In this document: positions 16,170-25,268 of the stretch, in pieces
Numbering within the stretch: the stretch's first letter is position 1
Layout of the letters: each line of letters opens with the position of its first letter
Assembly (NCBI RefSeq): GCF_001672815.1
Contig: NZ_LZKK01000086.1
Coordinates: 1 to 36,336 of the forward strand
DNA: 36,336 bases
Direction: 5' to 3'
Origin: Mycobacterium sp. E796
Lineage (GTDB): Bacteria > Actinomycetota > Actinomycetes > Mycobacteriales > Mycobacteriaceae
Notes under the pieces: generated by a model
Seen by the model: the letters and a program-made list of their open reading frames with translations, nothing else
Told to the model about the DNA's origin: nothing
Databases searched by the model: none
Made by a program: the position numbers and the translations under genes

Positions 16170-17489
16170 ATGTTGAAGGTTTCGGTGATCGGGTGCGGCT
16201 ACGTCGGCCTCGTCACGGGCGCGTGCCTGGCCGACAGCGGCAACGACGTGGTCTGCGTCGATATCGATCAGGAGAAGATCGACCTGCTGCTCGCCGGCGG
16301 GGTCCCGATCTTCGAGCCTGGCCTGGCGGAGCTGATCGCCCGGAACCGGGAGAGCGGGTTGATCGACTTCACGACCGACACGCGCCGCGGGGTCGAGCAC
16401 GGGGACGTGATATTCATCGCCGTCGCGACGCCCATGAGCGAAACCGGCGAGGCCGATCTCTCCTACGTCTATTCCGTGGCGGATGACATCGGGACGTACC
16501 TGGATCGCTACAAGGTCGTGGTCGACAAGTCGACCGTCCCGGTCGGCACCTCCGACGAGGTTCGGGCGATCATCGGCAAAAAGGCGAAGCACGAGTTCGA
16601 CATCGTCTCCAACCCCGAGTTCCTCAAGGAGGGAACGGCGATCGCCGACTTCATGAAGCCCGACCGGGTGGTGATCGGCGGTGACTCGAAACGCGCGCTC
16701 GACATCATGCGAGAGGTCTACGAGCCGTATCTGCGCACCTTCAATCCGTTGATCACCATGGACATTCGAAGCGCCGAGATGACGAAGTACGCGGCTAACT
16801 GCTTCCTCGCCACCAAGATTTCCTTCATCAACGAGATCTCAAACCTGTGCGAGAAGGCCGGCGCCGACATTTCTGCGGTGCGGGAGGCGATCGGCGCGGA
16901 CCGGCGCATTCGCTACGAATTCCTGTTCCCGGGGGTCGGCTACGGCGGCTCGTGCTTGCCGAAAGACGTTCGGGCGCTTATTCACACCGGCGCCAGCCTG
17001 GGCGCGGACATGGGCCTGCTCCGGGCAGTCGACGAGGTGAACAGCGGGCAGAAAGCCACCCTGGTTTCGAAAATCGTCGCCCATTTCGGTGGCCAGTCGC
17101 CGGCGACGACCCTCGAGGGTCTGCGCTTCGGGCTCTGGGGCCTCAGCTTCAAGCCCCAGACCGACGACATGCGCGAGGCGCCTTCGATCGTCATCGCGAG
17201 CCGGTTGGTCGAACTGGGGGCGACCGTGCGGGCCTTCGATCCCGAAGCGACCGTGCAAGCCAAAAAGGCGCTCGGCGATTCGATCGAGTACGCCGGCAAC
17301 ATGTACGAGGCCGCAGAGGACGCCGACGCGTTGCTCCTGGTCACCGAGTGGAAACAGTTCCAGCGCCCGTCGTGGCAGCGCCTCAAGTCGGTGATGCGAG
17401 GCTGCGTCGTATTCGACGGCCGGAACATCTACGATCCAAAACGCCTGCGGGCGGAGGGCTTTGAGTACTACGGCATGGGCCGAAACTGA
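16170..17489 (+). CDS. ugd: UDP-glucose 6-dehydrogenase
   Basis: A 439-residue enzyme converting UDP-glucose to UDP-glucuronate with two NAD+. The Rossmann motif is GCGYVG (residues 8-13), followed by the family blocks KSTVPVGTSD (120-129), NPEFLKEGTAIADF (148-161) and the catalytic Cys262 in GYGGSCLPKD; the NAD-domain end has FKPQTDDMREAPS. Length and motifs are standard. The ATG at 16170 is preceded by AAGGGGG almost adjacent to the start codon. The next gene, 15 bases on, is a UDP-glucuronate decarboxylase, so the pair makes UDP-xylose. Xylose is a known component of LOS in several slow-growing mycobacteria. Confidence 0.95.
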   Translation: MLKVSVIGCGYVGLVTGACLADSGNDVVCVDIDQEKIDLLLAGGVPIFEPGLAELIARNRESGLIDFTTDTRRGVEHGDVIFIAVATPMSETGEADLSYVYSVADDIGTYLDRYKVVVDKSTVPVGTSDEVRAIIGKKAKHEFDIVSNPEFLKEGTAIADFMKPDRVVIGGDSKRALDIMREVYEPYLRTFNPLITMDIRSAEMTKYAANCFLATKISFINEISNLCEKAGADISAVREAIGADRRIRYEFLFPGVGYGGSCLPKDVRALIHTGASLGADMGLLRAVDEVNSGQKATLVSKIVAHFGGQSPATTLEGLRFGLWGLSFKPQTDDMREAPSIVIASRLVELGATVRAFDPEATVQAKKALGDSIEYAGNMYEAAEDADALLLVTEWKQFQRPSWQRLKSVMRGCVVFDGRNIYDPKRLRAEGFEYYGMGRN

Positions 17490-17504
17490 AACTTAGGAGA
17501 ATAG

Positions 17505-18449
17505 ATGAGAGCCCTCGTCGCCGGCGCCGCCGGCTTCCTGGGATCCCACCTCTGTGACCGTCTTCGCCGCGACGGCATCGAAGTCCTCGGGCTCGACAAC
17601 TTCTCTACGGGCACGCGCGAGAACATCAGGCACCTCGAGGACGACCCGGACTTCGACTTCGTCGAGCACGACATCAACCGCCCGCTGGACGCAGCGGCGG
17701 TGGGTGCCCTCGACGTCATCTATAACATGGCTTGTCCCGCATCACCGCTCACTTACCAGCGTGATCCCCTCTTCACCCTCGAGACCAACTACGTCGGGGT
17801 GCGCAACCTTCTCGAACTGGCGCGCGACACCGGCGCGATCATCCTGCAGTCCTCCACCAGCGAGGTCTACGGGGATCCACTGGTCCACCCTCAGGTCGAG
17901 GGGTATTGGGGCAACGTCAACTGCTTCGGCGTGCGGAGCTGCTACGAAGAGGGCAAGCGAGTCGCGGAGACGCTGATGCTCGAGTACGCGCGCCGCTACG
18001 GCCTCCGGATCAAGGTCGTCCGCGTGTTCAACACCTACGGCCCGAGGATGGACCCCGAGGATGGCCGAATCATTTCCGCCTTCATCGTCCAGGCGCTGCG
18101 GGGCGAACCGATCACGATTTTCGGGGACGGCACCCAGACGCGCTGCTTCTGCTACGTCGACGACCTCGTGGACGGGCTGGTGCGGATGGCCGCGAGCGAC
18201 GCCGCGTTCACCGGACCCGTCAACCTGGGCAGCCCGGCGGAACTCACCGTGCTGGAGGTCGCCGACGCTATCAAGAAGATGACCGGATCCCCTTCGGATA
18301 CCGTGTTTTTGGCGCCGAGACCAGACGACCCGCGCAGGCGCAAGCCGGACATCAGCCTCGCCGATTCCGCGCTGGATTGGCGTCCACGGTTCTCCTTCGA
18401 GGAGGGGATCGCGCGGACCATCGAGCATTTCAAGGCCGGCTTGGGCTAG
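17505..18449 (+). CDS. UDP-glucuronate decarboxylase (UDP-xylose synthase)
   Basis: A 314-residue SDR that decarboxylates UDP-glucuronate to UDP-xylose through a 4-keto intermediate. It carries the diagnostic set: GAAGFLGSHL (7-16), NMACPASPLTYQRDP, the active-site STSEVYGDP, HPQVEGYWGNVN, RSCYEEGKR with catalytic Tyr and Lys, and GDGTQTRCFCYVDD. It begins 15 bases after the UDP-glucose dehydrogenase, with AGGAG immediately upstream, making a two-gene UDP-xylose cassette. The stop TAG at 18447-18449 shares the palindrome CTAG with the stop of the convergent FkbM gene. A confident assignment. Confidence 0.95.
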   Translation: MRALVAGAAGFLGSHLCDRLRRDGIEVLGLDNFSTGTRENIRHLEDDPDFDFVEHDINRPLDAAAVGALDVIYNMACPASPLTYQRDPLFTLETNYVGVRNLLELARDTGAIILQSSTSEVYGDPLVHPQVEGYWGNVNCFGVRSCYEEGKRVAETLMLEYARRYGLRIKVVRVFNTYGPRMDPEDGRIISAFIVQALRGEPITIFGDGTQTRCFCYVDDLVDGLVRMAASDAAFTGPVNLGSPAELTVLEVADAIKKMTGSPSDTVFLAPRPDDPRRRKPDISLADSALDWRPRFSFEEGIARTIEHFKAGLG

Positions 18450-19159
18450 TCCTCGAGCTGATAGAAGACCGTGTTGGCGGTCTTGGCGATGGGCTGGTAG
18501 CCGACGGACGCAAGGAATGACGAGACGGGCCCCTGCAGCACTTCCTCCATGGTCGTCCCAACGCTTTCCGCGAGAACGTAGGTGGGCCGAAAGGTCGACC
18601 AGTCGTTGGATCTGAGGGCCTCCAAATCCCTGCCTTCGACGTCGACCGTCAAGAAGGACGGTAAGTTCTCGCGAGGCAATCGACCGCGCAGCACTTCTTC
18701 GAGCGGCGACACGTGAACATCGATGATCTTTTCGATCTTGTACGGACCGACGTCGCGGCTCTCCGACAGCTCTCGATCGAACGAGTTGAGCGCGGGCTCG
18801 TTGAACACATAAAACGGAATCGTGGCCGTTTCAAGCCCGATGCCGGCCTCGATGTTCGTGTCGCGGGGTCGGTACTTGTCGAACAGGCGCATCGAGCCGG
18901 GCATGGCGTCGATGTTCACACCGCGCCATCCGCGGCGATAAAACAGAAAGGTGTTGGAGAACCGGATCGGATGGTGGGCGCCGACGTCGACGTAAAAGCC
19001 CTTCGGCGCCGACGCCAACAGTCGGTCGAGAATCCGGTCCTCGCCTTCCTGGGAATAGGAGCGCACCCCCTTGATCAATCTCGCTCTGTCCACTGCGTCC
19101 GCCACCATCGTTCTCGACGCTCGCAGCGGCCGCCTGAGTGATCCAAATTTCTCTGTCAT
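18446..19159 (-). CDS. FkbM-family SAM methyltransferase
   Basis: A 237-residue FkbM-type methyltransferase, a family that O-methylates sugar hydroxyls in mycobacterial glycolipids and natural products. The signature SQEGEDRIL near residue 36 is followed by the SAM-binding YVDVGAHHP (about 55-63) and the acidic VDVEGRD late in the core. The start is the ATG at 19159. It is read toward the UDP-xylose synthase gene, and the two stop codons overlap in the tetranucleotide CTAG (18446-18449). M. tuberculosis has a protein of similar length near gmdA/epiA (Rv1513), which may be the counterpart. The acceptor sugar cannot be read. Confidence 0.88.
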   Translation of the reverse strand: MTEKFGSLRRPLRASRTMVADAVDRARLIKGVRSYSQEGEDRILDRLLASAPKGFYVDVGAHHPIRFSNTFLFYRRGWRGVNIDAMPGSMRLFDKYRPRDTNIEAGIGLETATIPFYVFNEPALNSFDRELSESRDVGPYKIEKIIDVHVSPLEEVLRGRLPRENLPSFLTVDVEGRDLEALRSNDWSTFRPTYVLAESVGTTMEEVLQGPVSSFLASVGYQPIAKTANTVFYQLED

Positions 19160-19271
19160 GGTGCGTCGGAGCCTACCGGGGACATGCCTGACAGGATGGC
19201 GATCTGGTCGGGGTCCGGGCCGATGATGGTGAGCGGCTGGGCTTTTCCAGTCGATAAGCCAGCCGGCAGCC

Positions 19272-19299
19272 TTGACGGAGCCTCGGCGACTTCTATAGG
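19272..19299 (+). promoter_or_regulatory. Candidate sigma-A-type promoter for HlpA-like glycosyltransferase
   Basis: TTGACG at 19272-19277 (five of six to TTGACA) and TATAGG at 19294-19299 (four of six to TATAAT) are separated by 16 bases. Transcription would start near 19306, about 80 bases ahead of the GTG at 19388. It is the best-matching promoter seen in the window. Confidence 0.45.
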
Positions 19300-19387
19300 G
19301 TCAGCACTCGTTTCGAGGACAAGCGCCTCCCGGGGGAATAATCCGCATTTGGCTGACGCCCCCCGGAGTCGCCGCAAGGATGGGGCT

Positions 19388-20359
19388 GTGACAACGACGC
19401 TCCCGGTCATCTTCATCATCTTCAACAGGCCGGACACCACAAGGCAGGTCTTCGAGACGATCAGAGCCGCGAAGCCGCGGAAGCTCCTGGTGATCGCCGA
19501 TGGCCCCCGGGCTAACAGGCCCGGCGAAGCCGAGAAGTGCGCGGCGACGCGCGCAATCATCGACGGAGTCGACTGGGACTGCGAAGTCCACAGGAACTTC
19601 TCGGAAACGAACCTGGGCTGCGGCCGCCGGGTTTACACCGGCATAACCTGGGCCTTCGAACTCGTCGACAAGGCGATCATCGTCGAGGACGACTGCATGC
19701 CGTCCGCATCCTTCTTCGACTACTGCGCCGAGTTGCTCGATCGCTACGAGAGCGACGAGCGCGTCATGATGATCTCCGGGAACAACCATCTACTCGGACG
19801 CGCCGAGACGGCCGAGAGTTATTACTTCTCGCGGTATGCGCATCTGTGGGGCTGGGCCACCTGGCGGCGAGCCTGGGCGAAGCACGACCCCAACATGACG
19901 CACTGGCCCGAGATCAGGGATAGGAAGCTCTTCGATCAGTACCTTCCGGCGCAGAGCGAGCGCTACCGCTGGGAGTCCGCCTTCCAGGGCGTTTATGACG
20001 GCAAGATTGACACCTGGGACTATCAATGGGTCTACAGCATTTGGGCGAACGCCGGCCTTTGCGCCGCTCCTGCCCGGAACCTGGTGCGAAATATCGGCAT
20101 GGACCACGCCGAGGCGACACACACGAAGGGGGAGACCGTTTACTCCTCACTGGGCGCCGAGGAGCTTGACCTGCCGCTGACCCATCCTGCGACCGTTCTG
20201 GCGAGCTCGGACAAAGACGAGCTGGACGCACGGCTCTGGCAGGCTCACTTAACGGCTCTGCCGTATTTCTTGACTAATGCCGCCGCCGCGCTCAAGCTTT
20301 TCGTCACACGGGTGACGCGGCGTGCCCGGAATCGCTGGGCCGCGCGTCGCGCACCGTAG
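19388..20359 (+). CDS. Glycosyltransferase, HlpA-like GT2-type family
   Basis: A 323-residue protein of the small family often labelled hemolytic protein HlpA-like or GNT-I-like glycosyltransferase. It starts with FIIFNRPDTTRQVF and KLLVIADGPR; the metal/nucleotide-sugar acidic cluster is VEDDCMPS (residues 99-106, Glu100-Asp101-Asp102). HLWGWATWRRAW is another family block. The GTG at 19388 has AAGGA seven bases upstream and begins exactly at the conserved domain, so the in-frame extension to 19184 is rejected. It stands alone on the plus strand between minus-strand genes. It probably transfers one sugar of the oligosaccharide; donor and acceptor are unknown. Confidence 0.85.
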   Translation: MTTTLPVIFIIFNRPDTTRQVFETIRAAKPRKLLVIADGPRANRPGEAEKCAATRAIIDGVDWDCEVHRNFSETNLGCGRRVYTGITWAFELVDKAIIVEDDCMPSASFFDYCAELLDRYESDERVMMISGNNHLLGRAETAESYYFSRYAHLWGWATWRRAWAKHDPNMTHWPEIRDRKLFDQYLPAQSERYRWESAFQGVYDGKIDTWDYQWVYSIWANAGLCAAPARNLVRNIGMDHAEATHTKGETVYSSLGAEELDLPLTHPATVLASSDKDELDARLWQAHLTALPYFLTNAAAALKLFVTRVTRRARNRWAARRAP

Positions 20360-20369
20360 CGCGAATACG

Positions 20370-21101
20370 TCAGCCGCCGACCGCTTTTCGCCTCGAGGGC
20401 AGTTTTCGGCGAATCATCTCCTTGGCCGATGCCCCGATGAACCTCGGCAGCAGCTTCTTGAACTCCTCGTCCTCGCGGTGACTCAGCCCGGACAGGTCGT
20501 TGTAGTCCGCGACGACGATGTCCATGTACCGGGTGACCAGCGCCGGATTGGAGAAGCAGCGGATATTGAAGTCCCAGTCGGCCCAAAGCCGGTAGCGCAG
20601 GTTGTAGGGTCCGATGCCGGCGAAGAGTTCGCGGCGGTAGAAGATCGCCTGATGGCAGATGTTCTGCTCGAACAGCAGACGATCGAGGTCGAAGGCGCCG
20701 GCAAAACGTGACGACTTCGAGCGCAGGATCACGTCGCCGTACACCAGGTCACTGTGCTCGTGTTCACCGATGAAGGCGGCCACCCGCGCCAGGGTGTCCG
20801 TCGCGTGCAGGGTGTCGTCGGCACCCAGGAAGAGTAGCCAAGCGCCCGAGGCCAACTCGACACCGCGGTTCATGGCGTCGTAGGGGCCCTGATCGGGACC
20901 GCTATGAATGACCAGACGCCCGTCGAGGCTGGGGGAGTAGCCGCTGGCGATGTCGGTGGTTCCGTCCGTCGAGCCGCCGTCGACCAGCACAAGCTCGTAG
21001 TCGTCGCAGGTCTGAGAGGTGATGCTGGCGAGGCAGGCCGGCAGGGTCGTCGCCACGTTGAACGTGGGGACAATGATCGAAAACTGTCGTGTTGCAGTCA
21101 T
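20370..21101 (-). CDS. GT2 family glycosyltransferase
   Basis: A 243-residue GT-A-fold transferase. The N-terminal FSIIVPTFN (7-15), LVDGGSTDGT and the donor-binding ADD at 94-96 in FLGADDTL define the family; QAIFYRRELF and DWDFNIRCF fit the acceptor-side half. The ATG at 21101 overlaps the epiA stop by four bases (ATGA), placing it last in a three-gene leftward operon gmdA–epiA–GT. Because it is coupled to GDP-fucose synthesis it is a good candidate for the fucosyl (or 6-deoxyhexosyl) transferase, though GT2 members do not reveal the donor. The longer frame reaching 21713 is a shadow of epiA. Confidence 0.9.
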   Translation of the reverse strand: MTATRQFSIIVPTFNVATTLPACLASITSQTCDDYELVLVDGGSTDGTTDIASGYSPSLDGRLVIHSGPDQGPYDAMNRGVELASGAWLLFLGADDTLHATDTLARVAAFIGEHEHSDLVYGDVILRSKSSRFAGAFDLDRLLFEQNICHQAIFYRRELFAGIGPYNLRYRLWADWDFNIRCFSNPALVTRYMDIVVADYNDLSGLSHREDEEFKKLLPRFIGASAKEMIRRKLPSRRKAVGG

Positions 21102-22066
21102 TTCCTGACCGTGGCGGCGTTCTCGCGATACCACGCGACCGTTGCCTCGATGCCGTCGCGCAGTGCGATCGCGGGCTGCCATCCGATGTCCCGCAACACC
21201 GAAACGTCGAGCAGCTTGCGTGGTGTTCCGTCGGGCTTGGTTGGGTCCCAACGGGTTTCGCCGTTGTAACCCACCGCCGTGGCGACCATCTCGGCGATCT
21301 CGCTGATGGTGTGGTCCACGCCGGTACCCACGTTGACCTGAGTCGGCCCGTCGAAATGCTCCAGCAGGTACAGACATGCGCTCGCGAGATCGTCGACGTG
21401 CAGCAACTCGCGCCGGGGGGTTCCGGTACCCCAGTTCGTCACTTCCGGTGCGCCACTGGCTTTGGCCTCCTCGTATCTTTGGATGAGCGCCGGCAGCAGA
21501 TGCGACCCGGACGGCGAGAAATTGTCGCTGGGTCCATACAGATTGGTGGGCATCGCCGAGATCCATGGCAGGCCGTGCTGGCGCCTGACCGCCTGCACCT
21601 GAAGGATGCCGGCGATCTTGGCGATCGCGTAGGCGTCGTTCGTCGGCTCCAGCGGCCCGGTCAGCAGCGCGCTTTCGGTGATGGGCTGCGCGCTGTATTT
21701 CGGGTAGATGCAAGAGGACCCGAGAAACAGCAGCCGCGGCACGCGCGCGGCCACGGCCGCGTCGAGCAGGTTGACCTGAATCTGGAGGTTTTCCGATAGG
21801 AAGTCGGCGGGATAGGTGTTGTTCGCCATGATGCCCCCGACCCTGGCCGCGGCGTCAATGACGACCTGGGGCCGTGATTCGACGATGAAGTCGAAGGTCG
21901 CGGCGCGATCCGTCAGGTCGAGTTCGGCGCGAGATCGCACCAGGAGATTGGTGAATCCCGCTTCCTGAAAATGCCGTAGTAGCGCGGACCCGACCAGCCC
22001 GCGATGTCCGGCGATATATACCGGGATCCCGCGGTCGAGCTCGCCGATTGATGTGTCCGCGCTCAT
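21098..22066 (-). CDS. epiA: GDP-L-fucose synthase (epimerase/reductase)
   Basis: A 322-residue SDR, the same length as M. tuberculosis EpiA (Rv1512). It catalyses 3,5-epimerisation and NADPH reduction of GDP-4-keto-6-deoxymannose to GDP-L-fucose. The nucleotide loop is [10 protein letters not shown], the active-site [13 protein letters not shown] and the catalytic YAIAK are typical, as is NLYGPSDNF. The ATG at 22066 overlaps the gmdA stop by four bases (ATGA), and the downstream GT2 gene overlaps its own stop the same way. Start and function are secure; a GDP-colitose-like variation cannot be excluded. Confidence 0.95.
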   Translation of the reverse strand: MSADTSIGELDRGIPVYIAGHRGLVGSALLRHFQEAGFTNLLVRSRAELDLTDRAATFDFIVESRPQVVIDAAARVGGIMANNTYPADFLSENLQIQVNLLDAAVAARVPRLLFLGSSCIYPKYSAQPITESALLTGPLEPTNDAYAIAKIAGILQVQAVRRQHGLPWISAMPTNLYGPSDNFSPSGSHLLPALIQRYEEAKASGAPEVTNWGTGTPRRELLHVDDLASACLYLLEHFDGPTQVNVGTGVDHTISEIAEMVATAVGYNGETRWDPTKPDGTPRKLLDVSVLRDIGWQPAIALRDGIEATVAWYRENAATVRK

Positions 22067-23085
22067 GTCCGACCGGCGAGCGTCGGCTTGTCGATCCACG
22101 GCTTGCCCTCGCACTCCAGCGCCGCGATGTCGGCGTCCACCATGAGCCTGGCCAGTTCGCCGGTGTGAACCGACGCCGTCCAACCAAGCGTTTCGGCCGC
22201 CTTCGACGCGTCGCCGATGAGCGCATCCACCTCGGTGGGTCGCAGATAGCGCTCGTCAAACTTGATGTGTTGCTCCCAATCCAGGCCGGCGTGCTCGAAT
22301 GCCGCCTGCGCGAACTCCCGCACGGTGTAGCCGCGTCCCGTCGCGAGAACGAAGTCCTCCGGTTCCGGAGCCTGCAGCATCCGCCACATGCCTTCGACGT
22401 ACTCCGGCGCGTACCCCCAGTCGCGCACCGCATCCAAATTGCCCATGAACAGCTCGGATTGAACACCCGCCTTGATGCGGGCCACGGCCCGGGTGATCTT
22501 TCGGGTGACGAATGTTTCGCCGCGCCTGGGGGATTCGTGGTTGAACAAGATGCCGTTGACCGCGAACAATCCGTACGCTTCCCGGTAATTGCGAGTTGCC
22601 CAGTACGAGTAGACCTTCGCCGCACCGTACGGCGAGCGCGGATAGAACGGCGTCAGCTCGTTCTGGGGTGGCGGCGACGCGCCGAACATCTCCGACGACG
22701 ACGCCTGGTAGAAGCGGCAGTGCACCTTGGAAAGCCGGACCGCTTCGAGTAGTCGCATGGATCCCATGCCGGTGGTGTCGCCGGTGTGCACGGGTTCGTC
22801 GAAACTGACGCGCACGTGCGACTGCGCAGCGAGGTTGTACACCTCGTCGGGTTCGATGGTGCTGAGCAAAGTAACGAGGCGGGTTCCGTCGATGAGGTCC
22901 CCGTAGTGCAGGAACAACCGAGCATCCGGGTCGTGCGGATCGACGTAGAGGTGATCGATCCGTGAGGTGTTGAACGTGGAGGCTCGACGTATCAGCCCGT
23001 GGACCTCGTAGCCCTTGCTGAGCAACAGTTCGGCAAGGTAGGAGCCGTCCTGTCCCGTGATTCCAGTTATGAGCGCTCGCTTCAC
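22063..23085 (-). CDS. gmdA: GDP-mannose 4,6-dehydratase
   Basis: A 340-residue SDR, the same length as M. tuberculosis GmdA (Rv1511), converting GDP-D-mannose to GDP-4-keto-6-deoxy-D-mannose. The family start [34 protein letters not shown], the [12 protein letters not shown] block, SSSEMFG and catalytic YGAAK, and [18 protein letters not shown] are all present. The GTG at 23085 has GAGGTGAGA upstream and begins at the conserved N-terminus; the longer frame to 23175 is rejected. It is the first gene of a leftward operon with epiA and a GT2. Confidence 0.96.
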   Translation of the reverse strand: MKRALITGITGQDGSYLAELLLSKGYEVHGLIRRASTFNTSRIDHLYVDPHDPDARLFLHYGDLIDGTRLVTLLSTIEPDEVYNLAAQSHVRVSFDEPVHTGDTTGMGSMRLLEAVRLSKVHCRFYQASSSEMFGASPPPQNELTPFYPRSPYGAAKVYSYWATRNYREAYGLFAVNGILFNHESPRRGETFVTRKITRAVARIKAGVQSELFMGNLDAVRDWGYAPEYVEGMWRMLQAPEPEDFVLATGRGYTVREFAQAAFEHAGLDWEQHIKFDERYLRPTEVDALIGDASKAAETLGWTASVHTGELARLMVDADIAALECEGKPWIDKPTLAGRT

Positions 23086-23345
23086 CAATTTCTCACCTCT
23101 GTCGATCCAGACCTCTCCCCGAATCTCATGGATCGTGGGGCCTACTGACCCTACTCCGCCGCCGCGGCCAGGCACTGCCGTCGCTTCATATTAGAGGGCG
23201 AACGCACCGCTAGTCGGTGGTACAGCTGCGTATTCGTCAGGGCAAACCTGCGACGGACGGGCGCCCGGTTGGATAGATTGTGGAGACGATCGATCGCCAG
23301 GTATGCCCCGGTCGCCGGTCGTGTCGTCGGGCCGGGAGGGAGGGT
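23086..23345. other. Divergent intergenic region between gmdA and a methyltransferase gene
   Basis: It should hold promoters for both directions. On the minus strand TAATAT (complement of 23188-23193) is a possible -10 for gmdA. CACCG-CTAGT-CGGTG (23205-23219) is a small inverted repeat between the two genes and could be an operator. GGGAGGGAGGG at about 23334-23344 is the ribosome-binding site of the rightward gene. No gene was recognised. Confidence 0.35.
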
Positions 23346-24143
23346 ATGCACGTGCGGTGCCGAATTTGCGATTCCGCTACCAAGATCGCGTTCGATCACA
23401 AGGTGCTCGGCAAGCACGATTGCCACTACTACTATTGCGCCGGCTGTGGCGGTCTGCAGACCGAAGAGCCCTACTGGTTGGACGAAGCCTATGACAGTCC
23501 CGTCGCGTCCGCGGACACCGGGATTCTCGTGCGCAACCTCGACCTTGCGCGAGTGACGTCGCTGGTCTTGTTTTTCCTGTTCGACCGCCGTGGTCGCTTC
23601 CTCGACGCCGCCGGAGGCTACGGCATCTTCACCCGTCTCATGCGAGACATCGGCTTCGACTATTACTGGGCGGACAAATACAGCCCTAACCTGCTCGCGA
23701 GGGGCTTCGAGATGGTCGAGGGCGCGGACCCGCCTTACACGGCGGTCACCGCCTTCGAAGTCATGGAGCACCTCCCGGACCCGGTGGCCTTTGTCGATGA
23801 GATCCTGACGAGCACCGGTACCGATACGATCATCTTTTCCACCGAACTGTTTGCTGGGGAGCCTCCCGCTCCTGATGACTGGTGGTACTACTGCTTCGCC
23901 ACGGGGCAGCACATCAGCTTCTATCAGAAGCGGACGCTGGAGCTGATCGGGCAGCGGTTCGGCATGCGCCTGTACAGCTCGGGGATGTATCACATCTGGA
24001 CACGAGCGAAAATCAACCCGTTGGCCCTGCGTTTCCTCATGTCACCGCGTGTTTCAGGGCTCCTGCACTGGTTGCCGCGGCGCGCCCTTGCCTCCAGGGT
24101 GATGACCGACCACGAGCGGCTGATGGCGGCCGTTCGGGGCTAG
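23346..24143 (+). CDS. SAM methyltransferase with N-terminal zinc ribbon
   Basis: A 265-residue class I methyltransferase. Cys5/Cys8 (CRIC) and Cys31/Cys34 (CAGC) form a probable zinc ribbon, followed by a SAM-binding FLDAAGGYGIF (about 86-96) in which the usual G-x-G-x-G is AAGGYG, and by AFEVMEHLPDP, the post-II motif. It lacks the large C-terminal domain of the C-methyltransferase at 12940-14142 and so is about 135 residues shorter. The ATG at 23346 has a very strong GGAGGGAGGG upstream, and the ORF extension to 23280 is rejected. Acceptor unknown; sugar O- or C-methylation is inferred from the neighbourhood. Confidence 0.82.
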   Translation: MHVRCRICDSATKIAFDHKVLGKHDCHYYYCAGCGGLQTEEPYWLDEAYDSPVASADTGILVRNLDLARVTSLVLFFLFDRRGRFLDAAGGYGIFTRLMRDIGFDYYWADKYSPNLLARGFEMVEGADPPYTAVTAFEVMEHLPDPVAFVDEILTSTGTDTIIFSTELFAGEPPAPDDWWYYCFATGQHISFYQKRTLELIGQRFGMRLYSSGMYHIWTRAKINPLALRFLMSPRVSGLLHWLPRRALASRVMTDHERLMAAVRG

Positions 24144-24176
24144 AAAGTCGCCTGGGCGCCGCCTTGCGAACGCGGC

Positions 24177-25268
24177 CTACAGCACGTCGCGATAGATCCG
24201 CGCCGTCGCCGCGGCGCAGTCGTCCCACGAAAACGCCTCCAGCCGGGCGCGGCCACGCGCCCGCAGATCCGCCTGCAATTCGTCACTTGTCACGACGCGC
24301 TCCAGGGTTGCCCGCAGGTCCTCGACGCTATTGGGATCGAAGTACGCGCCGGCTGACCCGACCACCTCCGGGATTGGGCCCGAATCGCTGCACACGACCG
24401 GACATCCGTAGCTCATGGCCTCGAGCGGAGGAATCCCGAACCCCTCGTACTTGGACGGATAGATGAACGCGGTAGCCGACCGGTAGCGAGCGACGAGCTC
24501 ACGGTCCGACCCAGACTCGAACCGCACCCTGTCGGAAACACCGAGTCTCTCAACCTCTTCGACCTCTTCGGGCGCGACAGCCCTTCCGCCGAAAGCGATG
24601 AGATCGAATTCCCTCAGTATCGGAGAGCTGGCGAACGCCTGCAGCAGAGCCGCGAAGTTCTTGTAGCCGTAGCGATTTCCCACATAGAGAAGCGACGGCC
24701 GGTCGGCAGGTTCTTGCTCGCCAGGCGACTCCACGTCCACCGAATAGCCCAGGTGGACAACGCTCGTGCGCGCCGGGTCGATGCCGAAGAGACGTACCAG
24801 GTCTCCGCGGGTGTTTTCGGAAATGCAGATCACGTGGTCGGCCCGATTGACGGCGGCTCGCTTTGCGGCGGTCGCCTGTGCGGCGTCGGGGAACTCGTCG
24901 GCGAACAGCTCGTGGATCATGTCGTAGACGGTCACGACGCGACGGCGGGCCCTGCCAACGGGTTTGATGGCGTAGTAGGTCTCGTGCAGGATGTCGGGGT
25001 TTGCCTTCCGCAATGCGATGGGAGCGGCGAACTTGTTCACGACGCCCACAACACGTTCGGTGTCTTTGAAGGCGTCCGGCACATACCTGCCACGCGTGAA
25101 GCTACGGGCGGAATCGGCCGTCAGATAGTTGTTGACGTATAACGGAGCCACGATGGACACCTCCGACACGCCGTGGGCGGGTAGTCGGCGAGCCAGCTCG
25201 AAAAAATAGCGCGAGATGCCGCCGTACCGCTGGATAGAGAAGATCTGGTGGTCGAAAGCGACCTTCAC
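24177..25268 (-). CDS. GT4 family glycosyltransferase
   Basis: A 363-residue GT-B-fold retaining transferase. The N-terminal half has QRYGGISRYFFELARRL, the hinge and donor domain start at SLLYVGNRYGYKNF, and the donor-binding E-x7-E motif is EGFGIPPLE in PSKYEGFGIPPLEAMSYG. It resembles mannosyl- or 6-deoxyhexosyl-transferases of O-antigen loci. The ATG at 25268 overlaps the stop of the upstream GMD-like gene by four bases (ATGA), so the pair is coupled and the GT may use the sugar that gene makes. Donor identity is inferred. Confidence 0.9.
   Translation of the reverse strand: MKVAFDHQIFSIQRYGGISRYFFELARRLPAHGVSEVSIVAPLYVNNYLTADSARSFTRGRYVPDAFKDTERVVGVVNKFAAPIALRKANPDILHETYYAIKPVGRARRRVVTVYDMIHELFADEFPDAAQATAAKRAAVNRADHVICISENTRGDLVRLFGIDPARTSVVHLGYSVDVESPGEQEPADRPSLLYVGNRYGYKNFAALLQAFASSPILREFDLIAFGGRAVAPEEVEEVERLGVSDRVRFESGSDRELVARYRSATAFIYPSKYEGFGIPPLEAMSYGCPVVCSDSGPIPEVVGSAGAYFDPNSVEDLRATLERVVTSDELQADLRARGRARLEAFSWDDCAAATARIYRDVL

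Noticed and set aside
19184..19387. N-terminal extension of the HlpA-like glycosyltransferase
   Set aside because: The extension is not family-like and covers the candidate promoter; the GTG at 19388 has an AAGGA site and starts at the conserved domain.
21102..21713. Long N-terminal extension of the minus-strand GT2
   Set aside because: It is a shadow frame of epiA; the ATG at 21101 overlaps the epiA stop as ATGA and begins the GT2 fold.
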